DNA from: Flavobacteriales bacterium
Lineage (GTDB): Bacteria > Bacteroidota > Bacteroidia > Flavobacteriales_D > Parvicellaceae
Direction of reading: 5' to 3'
Assembly: GCA_020631555.1 (NCBI GenBank)
Contig: JAHDGY010000003.1
Span: forward strand, 1-64,000
Length of the DNA: 64,000 nucleotides
The notes beneath the pieces are model-generated. The model saw nothing but the letters and a program-made list of their open reading frames with translations, did not search any database and was not told the DNA's origin. Below, one piece after another: positions 1 through 8,036 of this stretch (position 1 is the first letter of the stretch; every line of letters begins with the position of its first letter). The position numbers were made by a program, and so were the translations under genes.

Positions 1-268
1 ACGGCCTTTTTTAGTATGTCCCGTTCCAGTTCAGCATCCGCTAATTTCTTGCGCAGCTGCTTTAATTCCATTTGTTCTTTGCTCAGTTGAGCGTTGCCCT
101 TACCGCTAAATGAGATTTGCTTGAAAGCTCTTTGCGCCAACGATAAATCAAGTCGGCTTTAATCCCCAGTTCTTCCGCAATTTCTCGTGCATTACCCCGA
201 ACATTGCTTAATTCAACAGCTTTCAATTTGAACTCCTTGCTGTAATAACGTTTTCCTGTCCCCATCAA
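1..268 (-). pseudogene. IS3-family transposase OrfA, frameshifted, partial
   Basis: The N-terminal part (YYSKEFKLKAVEL, then a helix-turn-helix ending LIYRWRKEL) is typical of the DNA-binding OrfA subunit of IS3-family transposases. The ORF track stops at 83, but the minus-strand frame one base back continues to the window edge with GKGNAQLSKEQMEL and LRKKLADAELERDILKKA, the usual OrfA leucine-zipper region. The frames meet near 115-125. The programmed IS3 frameshift lies at the orfA/orfB junction, so a shift in mid-orfA most likely inactivates the gene or is a sequence error. The start is the ATG at 265 or 268. Confidence 0.7.
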
Positions 269-278
269 TTAAACATAT

Positions 279-323
279 TAATTCATGCTTAACTATATTG
301 TCCAGATAAAGGTAGAAGGTCCA
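279..323 (-). repeat. IS terminal repeat, left end (IRL)
   Basis: Read on the minus strand this 45-bp end begins TGGACCTTCTACC and contains an inner TGGACAATATAGTTAAGC. It matches 48596-48640 at 44 of 45 positions, but in the opposite orientation. It also aligns with the right-end repeat at 48641-48677, sharing TGGAC, CTAC, TGGACAA and TAGTTAAGC at the same spacing. This supports a terminal inverted repeat of about 37 bp. Confidence 0.7.
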
Positions 324-389
324 GAAAGCAGTTAAAAAGTCAAACTAAACAGTTTCCAAAACCTCAATCTGAATTATCCAAAGGTCTCT

Positions 390-1421
390 TTATGAATGTT
401 TGCAGGCATTCATTATCTCTAAAATTGCTTCTAGTGAAAGGTGCTTTTGAGCCACAAAATTCAGAGTGCAATTCCTTCCAGCATGATGCTTGGCTAGATA
501 TTCCTGTTCCCACTGACCAGGAGTGGGGATAAGTAGTGTTTTAACGCCCAAAACAGTAAAATCCATAATGGTAGAATACCCAGCTCTTCCGATAACCAAA
601 TTCGCGGAAACTAATTGCTTTAGTAATTGTTCGTCATTTAAATGGTTATAAACTGTAAGATTTTTACAAGATCTCATTTGATTCTCGTCCAATGTCTTTT
701 CTGGAATCCCTCGAACCAAAACTTTGTCCATATTAGCGGGCAATATATCAAGCAGATTGATTTCAAAAATTGTTCGTTGAGGCTCTGGGCCTGAAATTAA
801 GATTAAAATTCTTGTCGGCTTACCAAGACCTCCAGAACCTCTTGAATCAGAAAATCTAGAAAGCGGTCCAAGGTATTTTACAGGCACTCTTATCAACTTA
901 TGTGAGCAGCTAAGTTTGCCTGCCAGTGCACGATTTGAATCCTCAAAATCTGGCACCCAACATTCTGAGAACTTGTTAACCAACCAAGAGTTGACAATGG
1001 TTCCCATCCATCTGACCACTGCTGGACCAGGTAGACGAAGCTGATGACAAACAATAACTGATCTAACACCTTTCAGCTTTAGACCATACCTGTTATCGGA
1101 AACGATCAGATCAAATCCAATTTTATTCTGCATTTTCCTAAGCCATCTGTACTCTCTATTTATTGCCCGAAACACAGAATGGGATTGCCGAAACAGGTAC
1201 CAAGCCTGGAAATATGAAGAATGATACCGAACATTATACCCGACTAATTGAAGAAACGGCAAATGACCAAATTCATCTTCATAAAACACCTTCTGTCTGT
1301 TATTTCCGGCTAAATAAACATTATGTGTCTGAGTCAATTCCCTAATAATAGGAACACACCTGGACGTATGGCCTAACCCCCAATCTAAGGGAGCAACTAA
1401 TGCCTTGGGCCTATGATTCAC
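390..1421 (-). CDS. Glycosyltransferase, GT-B fold (MurG/GT28-like)
   Basis: The 343-residue protein resembles GT-B glycosyltransferases of the MurG type that use nucleotide sugars. Near the N-terminus it has PLDWGLGHTSRCVP (about residues 11-24), the glycine-rich acceptor-side loop. Near the C-terminus VIGRAGYSTIMDF and IPTPGQWEQEYLA resemble the nucleotide-sugar binding region. No signal peptide is seen, so it is probably cytosolic or peripheral on the inner membrane. The GTG start overlaps the fabD stop (GTGA), so the two genes are translationally coupled. Donor and acceptor cannot be read from sequence; MurG itself is unlikely because the MurG signature is incomplete and the gene is not in a mur cluster. 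Confidence 0.75.
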   Translation of the reverse strand: MNHRPKALVAPLDWGLGHTSRCVPIIRELTQTHNVYLAGNNRQKVFYEDEFGHLPFLQLVGYNVRYHSSYFQAWYLFRQSHSVFRAINREYRWLRKMQNKIGFDLIVSDNRYGLKLKGVRSVIVCHQLRLPGPAVVRWMGTIVNSWLVNKFSECWVPDFEDSNRALAGKLSCSHKLIRVPVKYLGPLSRFSDSRGSGGLGKPTRILILISGPEPQRTIFEINLLDILPANMDKVLVRGIPEKTLDENQMRSCKNLTVYNHLNDEQLLKQLVSANLVIGRAGYSTIMDFTVLGVKTLLIPTPGQWEQEYLAKHHAGRNCTLNFVAQKHLSLEAILEIMNACKHS

Positions 1422-2311
1422 ACAGTAATTTCTAGAGTCGCACTTTCACAAAGGAATTTTCGATCTATCTTTTTAAACAACCCCTGTAGCACCTTACCTG
1501 GTCCAACTTCTGTTACACTATCAGCTCCATCGGAAATCATATTTTGCATAGAGTTTGTCCACCTTACCGGTGCAGTTAACTGAGCAACAAGATTTTTTCG
1601 AATCTCATCGCAATCTATAGAAGGTTTAGCAGTAACATTTTGGTAAACTGGGCATTGAGCATTTCTAAAAACAGTATTATTAATTGCTTTTTCTAACTCC
1701 TCTTTTGCGGGGTCCATTAACGGTGAATGAAATGCACCTCCTACTTTAAGTATCATTGCTTTTTTTGCTCCTTGTTCTAATAATGCTACACAAGCTGATT
1801 CGACCGCATTAATATCACCTGAAATCACCAATTGCCCTGGGCAGTTGTAATTGGCAGGAACCACTATTCCATCAACACTCTCACAGACTTGCTCCACAAC
1901 TTCATCTTCCAACCCAATCACTGCAGCCATCATTGAAGAATTAAGTTCACAAGCTTTTTGCATCGCCGTAGCTCTTTTGGCGACGAGTTCTAAGCCATCT
2001 TCGAAAGTTAAGGCCCCTGTAGAAACAAGGGCTGAAAATTCACCTAGCGAATGGCCAGCAACCATATCTGGCTGAAAAGAGTCTCCCAAAACCTTTGCTA
2101 ATATTACCGAATGCAAAAATATTGCAGGTTGAGTAACTTTAGTTTGCTGCAAATCTTCCGGTACACCTTCAAACATTAAGTCTGTTATTCTGAATCCCAG
2201 CTGCTCATTAGCATTTTCGAAAAGTCCTTTAGCCAAGTCACTTTCATCATAAAGATTCTTACCCATTCCAACAAACTGAGCGCCTTGCCCAGGAAAAACA
2301 TATGCTTTCAT
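1418..2311 (-). CDS. fabD: Malonyl CoA-acyl carrier protein transacylase
   Basis: FabD moves malonyl groups from CoA to acyl carrier protein, supplying the extender unit of type II fatty-acid synthesis in the cytosol. The N-terminus has FPGQGAQFVGMG, the nucleophile elbow is GHSLGEFSAL with Ser88, and the catalytic histidine lies in GGAFHSPLM (about His195). A further motif, TEVGPGKVL, lies near the C-terminus. The length of 297 residues is usual for the family. The gene begins at a clear ATG and overlaps the downstream glycosyltransferase by four bases. Confidence 0.95.
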   Translation of the reverse strand: MKAYVFPGQGAQFVGMGKNLYDESDLAKGLFENANEQLGFRITDLMFEGVPEDLQQTKVTQPAIFLHSVILAKVLGDSFQPDMVAGHSLGEFSALVSTGALTFEDGLELVAKRATAMQKACELNSSMMAAVIGLEDEVVEQVCESVDGIVVPANYNCPGQLVISGDINAVESACVALLEQGAKKAMILKVGGAFHSPLMDPAKEELEKAINNTVFRNAQCPVYQNVTAKPSIDCDEIRKNLVAQLTAPVRWTNSMQNMISDGADSVTEVGPGKVLQGLFKKIDRKFLCESATLEITV

Positions 2312-2369
2312 AAATTATTATTTGATTACGTCCTTATTGATAGACGTTGCATAATTGAATTTTCTAAAA

Positions 2370-2990
2370 TTAGGCTTTGAACAAGCCATGTAGTTCCGCA
2401 TCGATAGAACCGATAATTTTACCCAAATCTTCCTGACTGTCTCTAAAATTATTCGTATCCACATCAATCACCAAACACCTTCCCTTGTCATAAGTGGAGA
2501 TCCAGGCTTCGTACCTTTCATTGAGTCTCTTAAGGTAATCTATTCGAATGCTTTCTTCGTATTCTCTACCCCTTTCTGAAATATGATTTACCAGAGTAGG
2601 AACGGACGCGCGCAAATAAATCAGCAAATCGGGAGCAGCAATAAAGGATTCCAGCAAGTTGAAAAGTGAAAAGTAATTCTCAAAGTCTCTTGTTGTCATT
2701 AAACCCATTGAATGCAAATTCGGAGCAAAGATGAAAGCATCTTCGTATATGGTACGATCCTGCACAATAGTCCGGTTGGTCTCCTTAATCTCTTGAATTT
2801 GCGTGAATCGACTATTCAGATAATAAATTTGCAAATTAAAGGACCAACGCTGCATGTCGTCATAAAAGTCCAAGAGGTATGGATTCTGTTCAATGTCCTC
2901 GAAGTTAGAATCCCAATCATAGTGCTTTGCCAACAATTTGGTCAAAGTTGTTTTCCCGGAACCTATATTTCCTGCAATGGCTACATGCAT
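2370..2990 (-). CDS. Deoxynucleoside kinase
   Basis: The 206-residue protein belongs to the deoxynucleoside kinase family (dNK/dGK/dAK), which phosphorylates deoxynucleosides for nucleotide salvage. It has an N-terminal P-loop, GNIGSGKTT (residues 7-15), an EDIEQNPYL segment where the catalytic acid lies, an RTIYEDAF region (family DR/ERS-like motif), and a lid-like arginine stretch, ERGREYEES. The length matches bacterial members. Substrate preference cannot be read. It lies 58 bp upstream of fabD on the same strand. Confidence 0.88.
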   Translation of the reverse strand: MHVAIAGNIGSGKTTLTKLLAKHYDWDSNFEDIEQNPYLLDFYDDMQRWSFNLQIYYLNSRFTQIQEIKETNRTIVQDRTIYEDAFIFAPNLHSMGLMTTRDFENYFSLFNLLESFIAAPDLLIYLRASVPTLVNHISERGREYEESIRIDYLKRLNERYEAWISTYDKGRCLVIDVDTNNFRDSQEDLGKIIGSIDAELHGLFKA

Positions 2991-3103
2991 AAGGGTGTAA
3001 TTTTCGAAGCAGCTAAATTAAAAATTTTAGGGCATCAACAGACGCTTGTTACTAATTTTAACCTACCTGATACAAATGCAGTTATTTACCACTTAAGGCC
3101 AAC

Positions 3104-3913
3104 CTACTTCTCAATCACTTGACGATTCAAACGACCACTTTCCAACTTCCAAATAGTGGACTTGGTAACCTTTACCTGTGAACATGATTCTGGATACTCA
3201 GAAACCAACCTTGAGGCAAAGGTTTTAAAATTATAAACAAACAATTGTCCTTCTTTATAATAGTACAGATTCTCCCCAACGCAACTAAAATTTGCAGCAT
3301 TCTTAGCTTTCGCAATGGTCATGACATGCGAACCGAAAATATCAAAAACAATTATTCCATTTGCCGGATCAAGTAAAAACACCTTGTTTTGGTTTTCAGA
3401 CATATGGATTGGCTGTAAATCGTCTAAACCCAATATTTCTGACAAGTTTCCGGTACCAATTATTCGATTAAGTTGTGGACCCAAACGAAGCAACTGAAGG
3501 GATGCCTGATCAAACATCCAAATATTGTTATTGAGGTAAGAAGCACAAACCAGTGAAACTTGATCCAATCCAATATCCGCCAGATTTATTCTACTGGCGG
3601 GTTGTTCACTAATTGTGTTGTCGAGAATCAAAGCCACTGACTGACTTTGATAAAATAAAATTGGTCGCATTGCCATGGTAACATCCAGTGCGGTAATGTC
3701 ACCCAACAGCTTATCACTAAATCTATGAATTTCACCATTAACTCGATTTTGCTTGACTAAATCGGCCCCAGAATACACGTAGACATTTTCAAAATTATCA
3801 ACGGCAAATCCTGTTATTGGCTTACCCAATTTTAAATCTAAGTGTTCCTGCGCAGCACATCCTGCAACTCCAAAAAGCGTTATGAAAAAGAAACCAAATA
3901 CCTTAATCATCAT
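3104..3913 (-). CDS. Predicted lipoprotein with beta-propeller-like repeats, function unknown
   Basis: I do not recognise a named family. The N-terminus is MMIKVFGFFFITLFGVAGC, a signal peptide ending in a lipobox (GVAGC), so the mature protein is probably lipid-anchored. The remainder (about 250 residues) has repeated segments such as GFAVDNFENVYVYS, LVCASYLNNNIWMFD and FSCVGENLYYYKEG, a pattern like sensor or scaffold beta-propeller blades. The ORF-track start is TTG; I prefer the ATG three codons later. It is followed by the deoxynucleoside kinase after a gap of about 110 bp, so an operon is possible but not certain. Confidence 0.65.
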   Translation of the reverse strand: MMIKVFGFFFITLFGVAGCAAQEHLDLKLGKPITGFAVDNFENVYVYSGADLVKQNRVNGEIHRFSDKLLGDITALDVTMAMRPILFYQSQSVALILDNTISEQPASRINLADIGLDQVSLVCASYLNNNIWMFDQASLQLLRLGPQLNRIIGTGNLSEILGLDDLQPIHMSENQNKVFLLDPANGIIVFDIFGSHVMTIAKAKNAANFSCVGENLYYYKEGQLFVYNFKTFASRLVSEYPESCSQVKVTKSTIWKLESGRLNRQVIEK

Positions 3914-4015
3914 ACAATCCAATTAATGCCACTACAGATCATCTATTTACTCCGTTCCAAGAATTAACGCTCCAACCACACCTTCGAACGAATTTTCAAT
4001 TCTACGGAATAATCG

Positions 4016-4045
4016 CCCAATCACCCAATCACCCAATCACCCAAT
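4016..4045. repeat. 8-bp tandem repeat (CCCAATCA, 3.75 copies) over the GH3 stop codon
   Basis: The plus strand reads CCCAATCA in nearly four uninterrupted copies. On the minus strand this is TGATTGGG, and one copy supplies the TGA stop of the GH3-family gene. A change in copy number here would alter the last residues (WVIG) or the position of the stop. Confidence 0.9.
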
Positions 4046-5558
4046 TGTTGTCGGTAGCAAACAAAACAATCTCCTCAATAAGCTTACGATCATTCTGCAA
4101 TCTTGGCACTTTGTGTTGTCCACCAAGTTTATCTTGCGCTGCTAACCAAGCATAAAATGTTCCAGAATTCACAACCTGGATTATCGGGTAATCCATCATA
4201 ACCGCCGTCGACCGCTTTGCTTCGTAATCTGAATTCAATTCTTGCAGCGCTGCATCTAAAACACGTCCAAACTCCCTCACATCCTCAGGATTTCGACCAA
4301 ACTCAATTACCCACTCATGCCCACCAGACTTACCTAAACTGGCGTAAACCGGGGCCACGGTATAATCATTTACTGTACAACCTAGTTTGGCACATGCAAT
4401 TTTAACAGCCTCCTCCACATTCCACACCATCAGCTCCTCTCCAAAGCAATTGATAAAATGCTGAGTTCGGCCTACAACAACAAATCTAAATGGATCGACC
4501 TCGGTAAAACGAACTACATCACCAATACGGTATCTCCAAAGCCCCGTATTTGTAGTTATTACCATCTCATAATCAACATTTGTTTCTACGTCTTCCAGGT
4601 CTAGAACATTAGGTTCATCATCACTACAACCGGAATTAGGAATAAACTCGTAAAATATTCCATAATCCAACATTAGCAACATATCGCTGGCATCCGGACG
4701 ATCTTGAATTCCAAAAAAACCTTCAGAAGCATTGTATGTTTCCACAAAATTCATTTCCGGCGAAGGCATCAACATCTCAAACTGTCTGCGATAAGGGCTG
4801 AAGTTGACACCACCATGCATGTACAATTCCAGATTGGGCCAAACCTCCAGAATATTTTTAGCACCAGTTATTTCTAACACTCTTTCAAGGAACTTTAAAG
4901 TCCAGGAAGGAACACCTGCCAAAATATACACGTCATCATGAATTGTTGTAGCTGCCATTTGTGCCAACTTTTCTTCCCAATTAGCCAATAGAGCAATCTT
5001 CTTTTTGGGTGTCCTTCGAAGCTCAGCCCACATCGGTAGGTTTTCAATAATTATAGATGATAAATCTCCAGTGTGGGCGGTTGCGTTTTGACGCACCAAC
5101 TCTGAGCTTCCACCTATTATCAAATGTTTACCCTTATAAAGTTTTCTATCTGGATGACTATCGTAGTATAAAGCCAGTAAATCCTTACCGCCCTTATAAT
5201 GACAATCTACAAGACACTCAGTGGTGATGGGAATATGTTTGCTTTTCCCAGTGGATGTTCCTGAACTTTTCGCAAACCAATTTACCTCGGACGGCCAAAG
5301 CAAATTTTGTTCTCCGCTCAACATTCTGTCTATATAAGGCTTTAAGTCAGGATATTTATAAAGAGGAACCCGACCCTTAAAATCGGCGACACTAGCAATA
5401 GAATCGTACTTGTAATTCTCCCCCAACTCCGTTCTTGATGCAGTACTCAATAGATTCATGAGCACCTCTTTCTGAACTTCCAACGGATATTTTTTGAACA
5501 ATTCAATCTGATGAACGCGTTTCTTCATCGCCCAAGAAAAAATTGAATTGAAGGGCAT
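4029..5558 (-). CDS. GH3 auxin-responsive promoter family protein (acyl-adenylating enzyme)
   Basis: The 509-residue protein matches the GH3 family, adenylate-forming enzymes related to plant acyl acid-amido synthetases and found in many Bacteroidota. Visible signatures are NWFAKSSGTSTGKSKHIP (about residues 92-109, the ATP/phosphate-binding serine-rich loop), NASEGFFGIQ (adenine-side motif) and TNTGLWRYRIGDVVRF (the C-terminal adenylation motif). No signal peptide is present, so it is cytosolic. Family knowledge suggests activation of a carboxylic acid as an acyl-adenylate and conjugation to an amine; the bacterial substrate is unknown. The gene ends inside a short tandem repeat. Confidence 0.88.
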   Translation of the reverse strand: MPFNSIFSWAMKKRVHQIELFKKYPLEVQKEVLMNLLSTASRTELGENYKYDSIASVADFKGRVPLYKYPDLKPYIDRMLSGEQNLLWPSEVNWFAKSSGTSTGKSKHIPITTECLVDCHYKGGKDLLALYYDSHPDRKLYKGKHLIIGGSSELVRQNATAHTGDLSSIIIENLPMWAELRRTPKKKIALLANWEEKLAQMAATTIHDDVYILAGVPSWTLKFLERVLEITGAKNILEVWPNLELYMHGGVNFSPYRRQFEMLMPSPEMNFVETYNASEGFFGIQDRPDASDMLLMLDYGIFYEFIPNSGCSDDEPNVLDLEDVETNVDYEMVITTNTGLWRYRIGDVVRFTEVDPFRFVVVGRTQHFINCFGEELMVWNVEEAVKIACAKLGCTVNDYTVAPVYASLGKSGGHEWVIEFGRNPEDVREFGRVLDAALQELNSDYEAKRSTAVMMDYPIIQVVNSGTFYAWLAAQDKLGGQHKVPRLQNDRKLIEEIVLFATDNNWVIG

Positions 5559-5595
5559 AATATCAGCAGTTACGCGATATGTACTTTTTGATTTT

Positions 5596-5694
5596 TTATC
5601 CGAAAAAAATCAGTCCTAGGATTACAAAAATCACGATTGTTACGTAAATGTATCCAACACCTCCAGAAGTTTCATCAAAGTACTGATCCGCCAT
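5596..5694 (-). CDS. Small single-pass membrane protein, 32 residues
   Basis: This ORF is too short for the supplied track. It reads ATG to TAA and translates to a short polar start (MADQYFDETSGG), then a hydrophobic stretch from about residue 13 (YIYVTIVIFVILGLIFF), with a stop after one glycine. That layout is a membrane-anchored small protein with a short N-terminal tail. It lies between the alpha/beta hydrolase and the GH3 gene on the same strand. There is no clear Shine-Dalgarno sequence, which is normal for this phylum. I do not recognise a family; conservation would decide whether it is real. Confidence 0.5.
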   Translation of the reverse strand: MADQYFDETSGGVGYIYVTIVIFVILGLIFFG

Positions 5695-5739
5695 GACTAT
5701 ATAATTTGCGGCAAGTTAAGAAATTCTCGTGTGGCTAGT

Positions 5740-6528
5740 CTACTGATCTAAAAAATCTATGACCAATCGGTAAAACTCCCCGGCATTTTCAGCATGCACC
5801 CAATGCCCTGCACCGTAGACAGTCTCGACAGAAGATTGAGGAAAATACTCTTCAAGCAATGGTATATCCGAATCTAGAATATAATTAGACTTTTCGCCTC
5901 GAATAAAAAGCGTGTCTGTTTCGACAATGCTGGCATCCAAAGCCCCAAGAATCTCGGACATTTCGTTAGTCAATACCGATAAATTAATTCTCCAATCCAA
6001 TCGCCCAGATTCTACCCAATACAAGTTCTTCATTATAAATTGCTGCAAAACAGGACTATTAATATAGTCTTGCAACACATCTCGAACCTGACTTCGCGAA
6101 GTCACAAAATCAAAATCTACCGCGTGCATCCCATCCAAAATCGTTTGATGATGCATTGGGTATTGCTTAACCCCCATATCCACCACAACCAATTTGTGGA
6201 CATAAGCAGGCATCAATTGGGCAAACTTCATCACCGTCTTACCGCCCATGGAATGACCAACCAAATTCACACGCTTTAAACCTAAAGACTCAATTAACTC
6301 GAGTAAATCGTTCGCCATTTGCTCATACCCAAAATCTACACTGTGAGGAGACCTCCCGTGATTCCTTTGATCCAAGAGAATCACATCATACCGCTCTGCA
6401 AATTGCCGTCCTAACGTTTGCCAATTATCCGAAGATCCAAACAAGCCATGCAAGATTATTAGAGGAGTCTTCTCCTGCAGTTCTCCACCCTCAGCAACAG
6501 CTCCTAATCGTTTATAATGCAATTTCAT
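5740..6528 (-). CDS. Alpha/beta-fold hydrolase (YbfF-like esterase)
   Basis: The 262-residue protein is a cytosolic alpha/beta hydrolase. It has HGLFGSSDNW (oxyanion-hole region, about residues 27-36), DQRNHGRSPHS, the nucleophile elbow VGHSMGGK with Ser93, and a C-terminal GAGHWVHAE carrying the catalytic histidine. The HGLFGSS..W and DxRNHGRS motifs are like E. coli YbfF, an esterase acting on short acyl esters. It begins one base after the pdxJ stop, so the pair is probably co-transcribed; no functional link to vitamin B6 is evident. Confidence 0.88.
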   Translation of the reverse strand: MKLHYKRLGAVAEGGELQEKTPLIILHGLFGSSDNWQTLGRQFAERYDVILLDQRNHGRSPHSVDFGYEQMANDLLELIESLGLKRVNLVGHSMGGKTVMKFAQLMPAYVHKLVVVDMGVKQYPMHHQTILDGMHAVDFDFVTSRSQVRDVLQDYINSPVLQQFIMKNLYWVESGRLDWRINLSVLTNEMSEILGALDASIVETDTLFIRGEKSNYILDSDIPLLEEYFPQSSVETVYGAGHWVHAENAGEFYRLVIDFLDQ

Positions 6529-6529
6529 A

Positions 6530-7258
6530 CTAACTGGTTTTGGTTCGCAGACAATTCAAATACATTTTTACAATATTATCCAAACCATAATACAAAGCAT
6601 CACTTATCAAAGCATGTCCAATTGAAACTTCCTGTAATCCTTGCACACGGCTAGCAAAAAATGCCAGATTATCGAGATTTAAGTCATGCCCAGCATTCAG
6701 TCCGATGCCAATTTTGACAGCGGTTGCCGCTGCTTCGCAATATGGTAGTACCGCAGACTCCTTATCCATCGCATACTTGGCCGCAAAACCTTCTGTATAC
6801 AACTCTACTCGATCCGCACCTACTTCCAAAGCACCTTCCACCATTTCTGAGATCGGATCCACAAAAATTGAAGTTCGAATTCCCTTGTCCGCAAATTGCT
6901 TCAAAACCTCTTTCAAATAACCTGCCTTTTCAACCGTATTCCAACCATGGTCAGAAGTTAATTGACCCGTAGCGTCGGGCACCAACGTGACTTGATCTGG
7001 ACAAACTTCTAGAACTAATTGAACAAATTTGTCTTCGACTGGATTACCCTCAATATTAAACTCTGTGCTGACAACCGCCTTCAAGGCACGAACATCAGAA
7101 TATTTAATATGTCGCTCATCCGGTCGCGGATGCACAGTAATCCCCTGCGCTCCATAAGATTGAACATCCTCAGCAACCTGAATCAAATTAGGAATATTTC
7201 CGCCTCGAGCGTTGCGTAATGTTGCAACTTTATTTAGGTTTACGCTTAATCTTGTCAT
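6530..7258 (-). CDS. pdxJ: Pyridoxine 5'-phosphate synthase
   Basis: PdxJ condenses 1-deoxyxylulose 5-phosphate with 3-amino-2-oxopropyl phosphate to give pyridoxine 5'-phosphate, the ring-closing step of DXP-dependent vitamin B6 synthesis. The N-terminal NLNKVATLRNARGG, ITVHPRPDERHI, EFNIEGNP and GLNAGHDLN motifs are all present, and 242 residues is the family length. The start is an ATG 104 bp from the divergent CBS-protein gene, leaving room for divergent promoters. Confidence 0.96.
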   Translation of the reverse strand: MTRLSVNLNKVATLRNARGGNIPNLIQVAEDVQSYGAQGITVHPRPDERHIKYSDVRALKAVVSTEFNIEGNPVEDKFVQLVLEVCPDQVTLVPDATGQLTSDHGWNTVEKAGYLKEVLKQFADKGIRTSIFVDPISEMVEGALEVGADRVELYTEGFAAKYAMDKESAVLPYCEAAATAVKIGIGLNAGHDLNLDNLAFFASRVQGLQEVSIGHALISDALYYGLDNIVKMYLNCLRTKTS

Positions 7259-7362
7259 GATTTATTGGCACATAATACTAATTACAATATCATTGCAAAG
7301 ACAAATAGTGGACCGCCTTGTGCTAGTGGCCAAAATTAGAAGATAATATCCGAGAATAACGC

Positions 7363-8025
7363 ATGATTGCGATTGATTTAATTACAGACACCGTTCCACC
7401 AATAAAGGCTTCCGAGAGTGTGGAAAAGACACTTCGCTGGATGGACGAATTTAAAGTATCACATATTCCCGTCATTGAAGGCAACAATTACATCGGATTG
7501 GCATCGGATAGCATGCTATTGGATATGTCACAACCTAACTCATCGCTGAAAGAAGCGCCATTAAATCTGGTAAAGCCTTTCGTGAGAGACAATCAACATA
7601 TTTATGAGGTCATGCAACTTGTCTCAACCTTGAATCTAACGGTCGTCCCGGTTCTTGACGCAGAGGACCGTTACGTGGGCCTGACAACACTTCCTCGACT
7701 GATGAATCTAATAACGAACACGGTTTCGGTAAGTGAAAAAGGAAGCACAGTGATCTTAGAATTAAATCAACACGACTATTCATTTGCCCAGATTGCACAG
7801 ATAATTGAAGGCAACGACGCCAAAGTTTTAAGCATATTTACAACATCTTCTTCTGACTCTACTGAACTGGAAGTAACCATTAAAATAAACAAACAAAACA
7901 TCGACGGTATTTTACAAACATTTCATCGCTACGATTACACGGTTAGAGCCTCTTATCAAGAGAGTAAAACAGAAGACGACGTACGCAACCGGTACGAGGA
8001 GCTGATGCACTATCTTAAGATGTAA
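7363..8025 (+). CDS. CBS-domain protein with C-terminal ACT-like region
   Basis: The 220-residue protein has two CBS motifs in the first 125 residues (VSHIPVIEGNNYIGLAS and LTVVPVLDAEDRYVGLTT), which usually bind adenine nucleotides. The segment from about residue 135 (STVILELNQHDYSFAQIAQIIE) has the look of an ACT-type regulatory domain. It is always small and has no catalytic domain, so a ligand-sensing role is likely. It opens the conserved flavobacterial envelope cluster and is followed 11 bp later by nadK. Confidence 0.85.
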   Translation: MIAIDLITDTVPPIKASESVEKTLRWMDEFKVSHIPVIEGNNYIGLASDSMLLDMSQPNSSLKEAPLNLVKPFVRDNQHIYEVMQLVSTLNLTVVPVLDAEDRYVGLTTLPRLMNLITNTVSVSEKGSTVILELNQHDYSFAQIAQIIEGNDAKVLSIFTTSSSDSTELEVTIKINKQNIDGILQTFHRYDYTVRASYQESKTEDDVRNRYEELMHYLKM

Positions 8026-8036
8026 CTGACGGATTA

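Larger units (their letters stand above)
1..323 (-). mobile_element. IS3-family insertion sequence, 5' end (cut by window start)
   Basis: The segment holds the left (5') end of an IS3-family element read on the minus strand: a terminal repeat at 323-279 followed by the start of orfA at 265. Outside 323 the sequence no longer matches the second copy near 48.6 kb, so 323 is the likely element boundary. The rest of the element, including orfB, would lie left of the window. It sits about 66 bp downstream of the glycosyltransferase stop codon and disrupts no recognisable gene inside the window. No target-site duplication can be judged because only one end is visible. Confidence 0.75.

Noticed and set aside
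83-268. OrfA as an intact 61-residue small protein
   Set aside because: The neighbouring frame continues the OrfA sequence, so the short ORF is a frameshifted part of the transposase.
2712-3122. 136-residue plus-strand ORF
   Set aside because: It is the antisense shadow of the deoxynucleoside kinase and has no features of its own.
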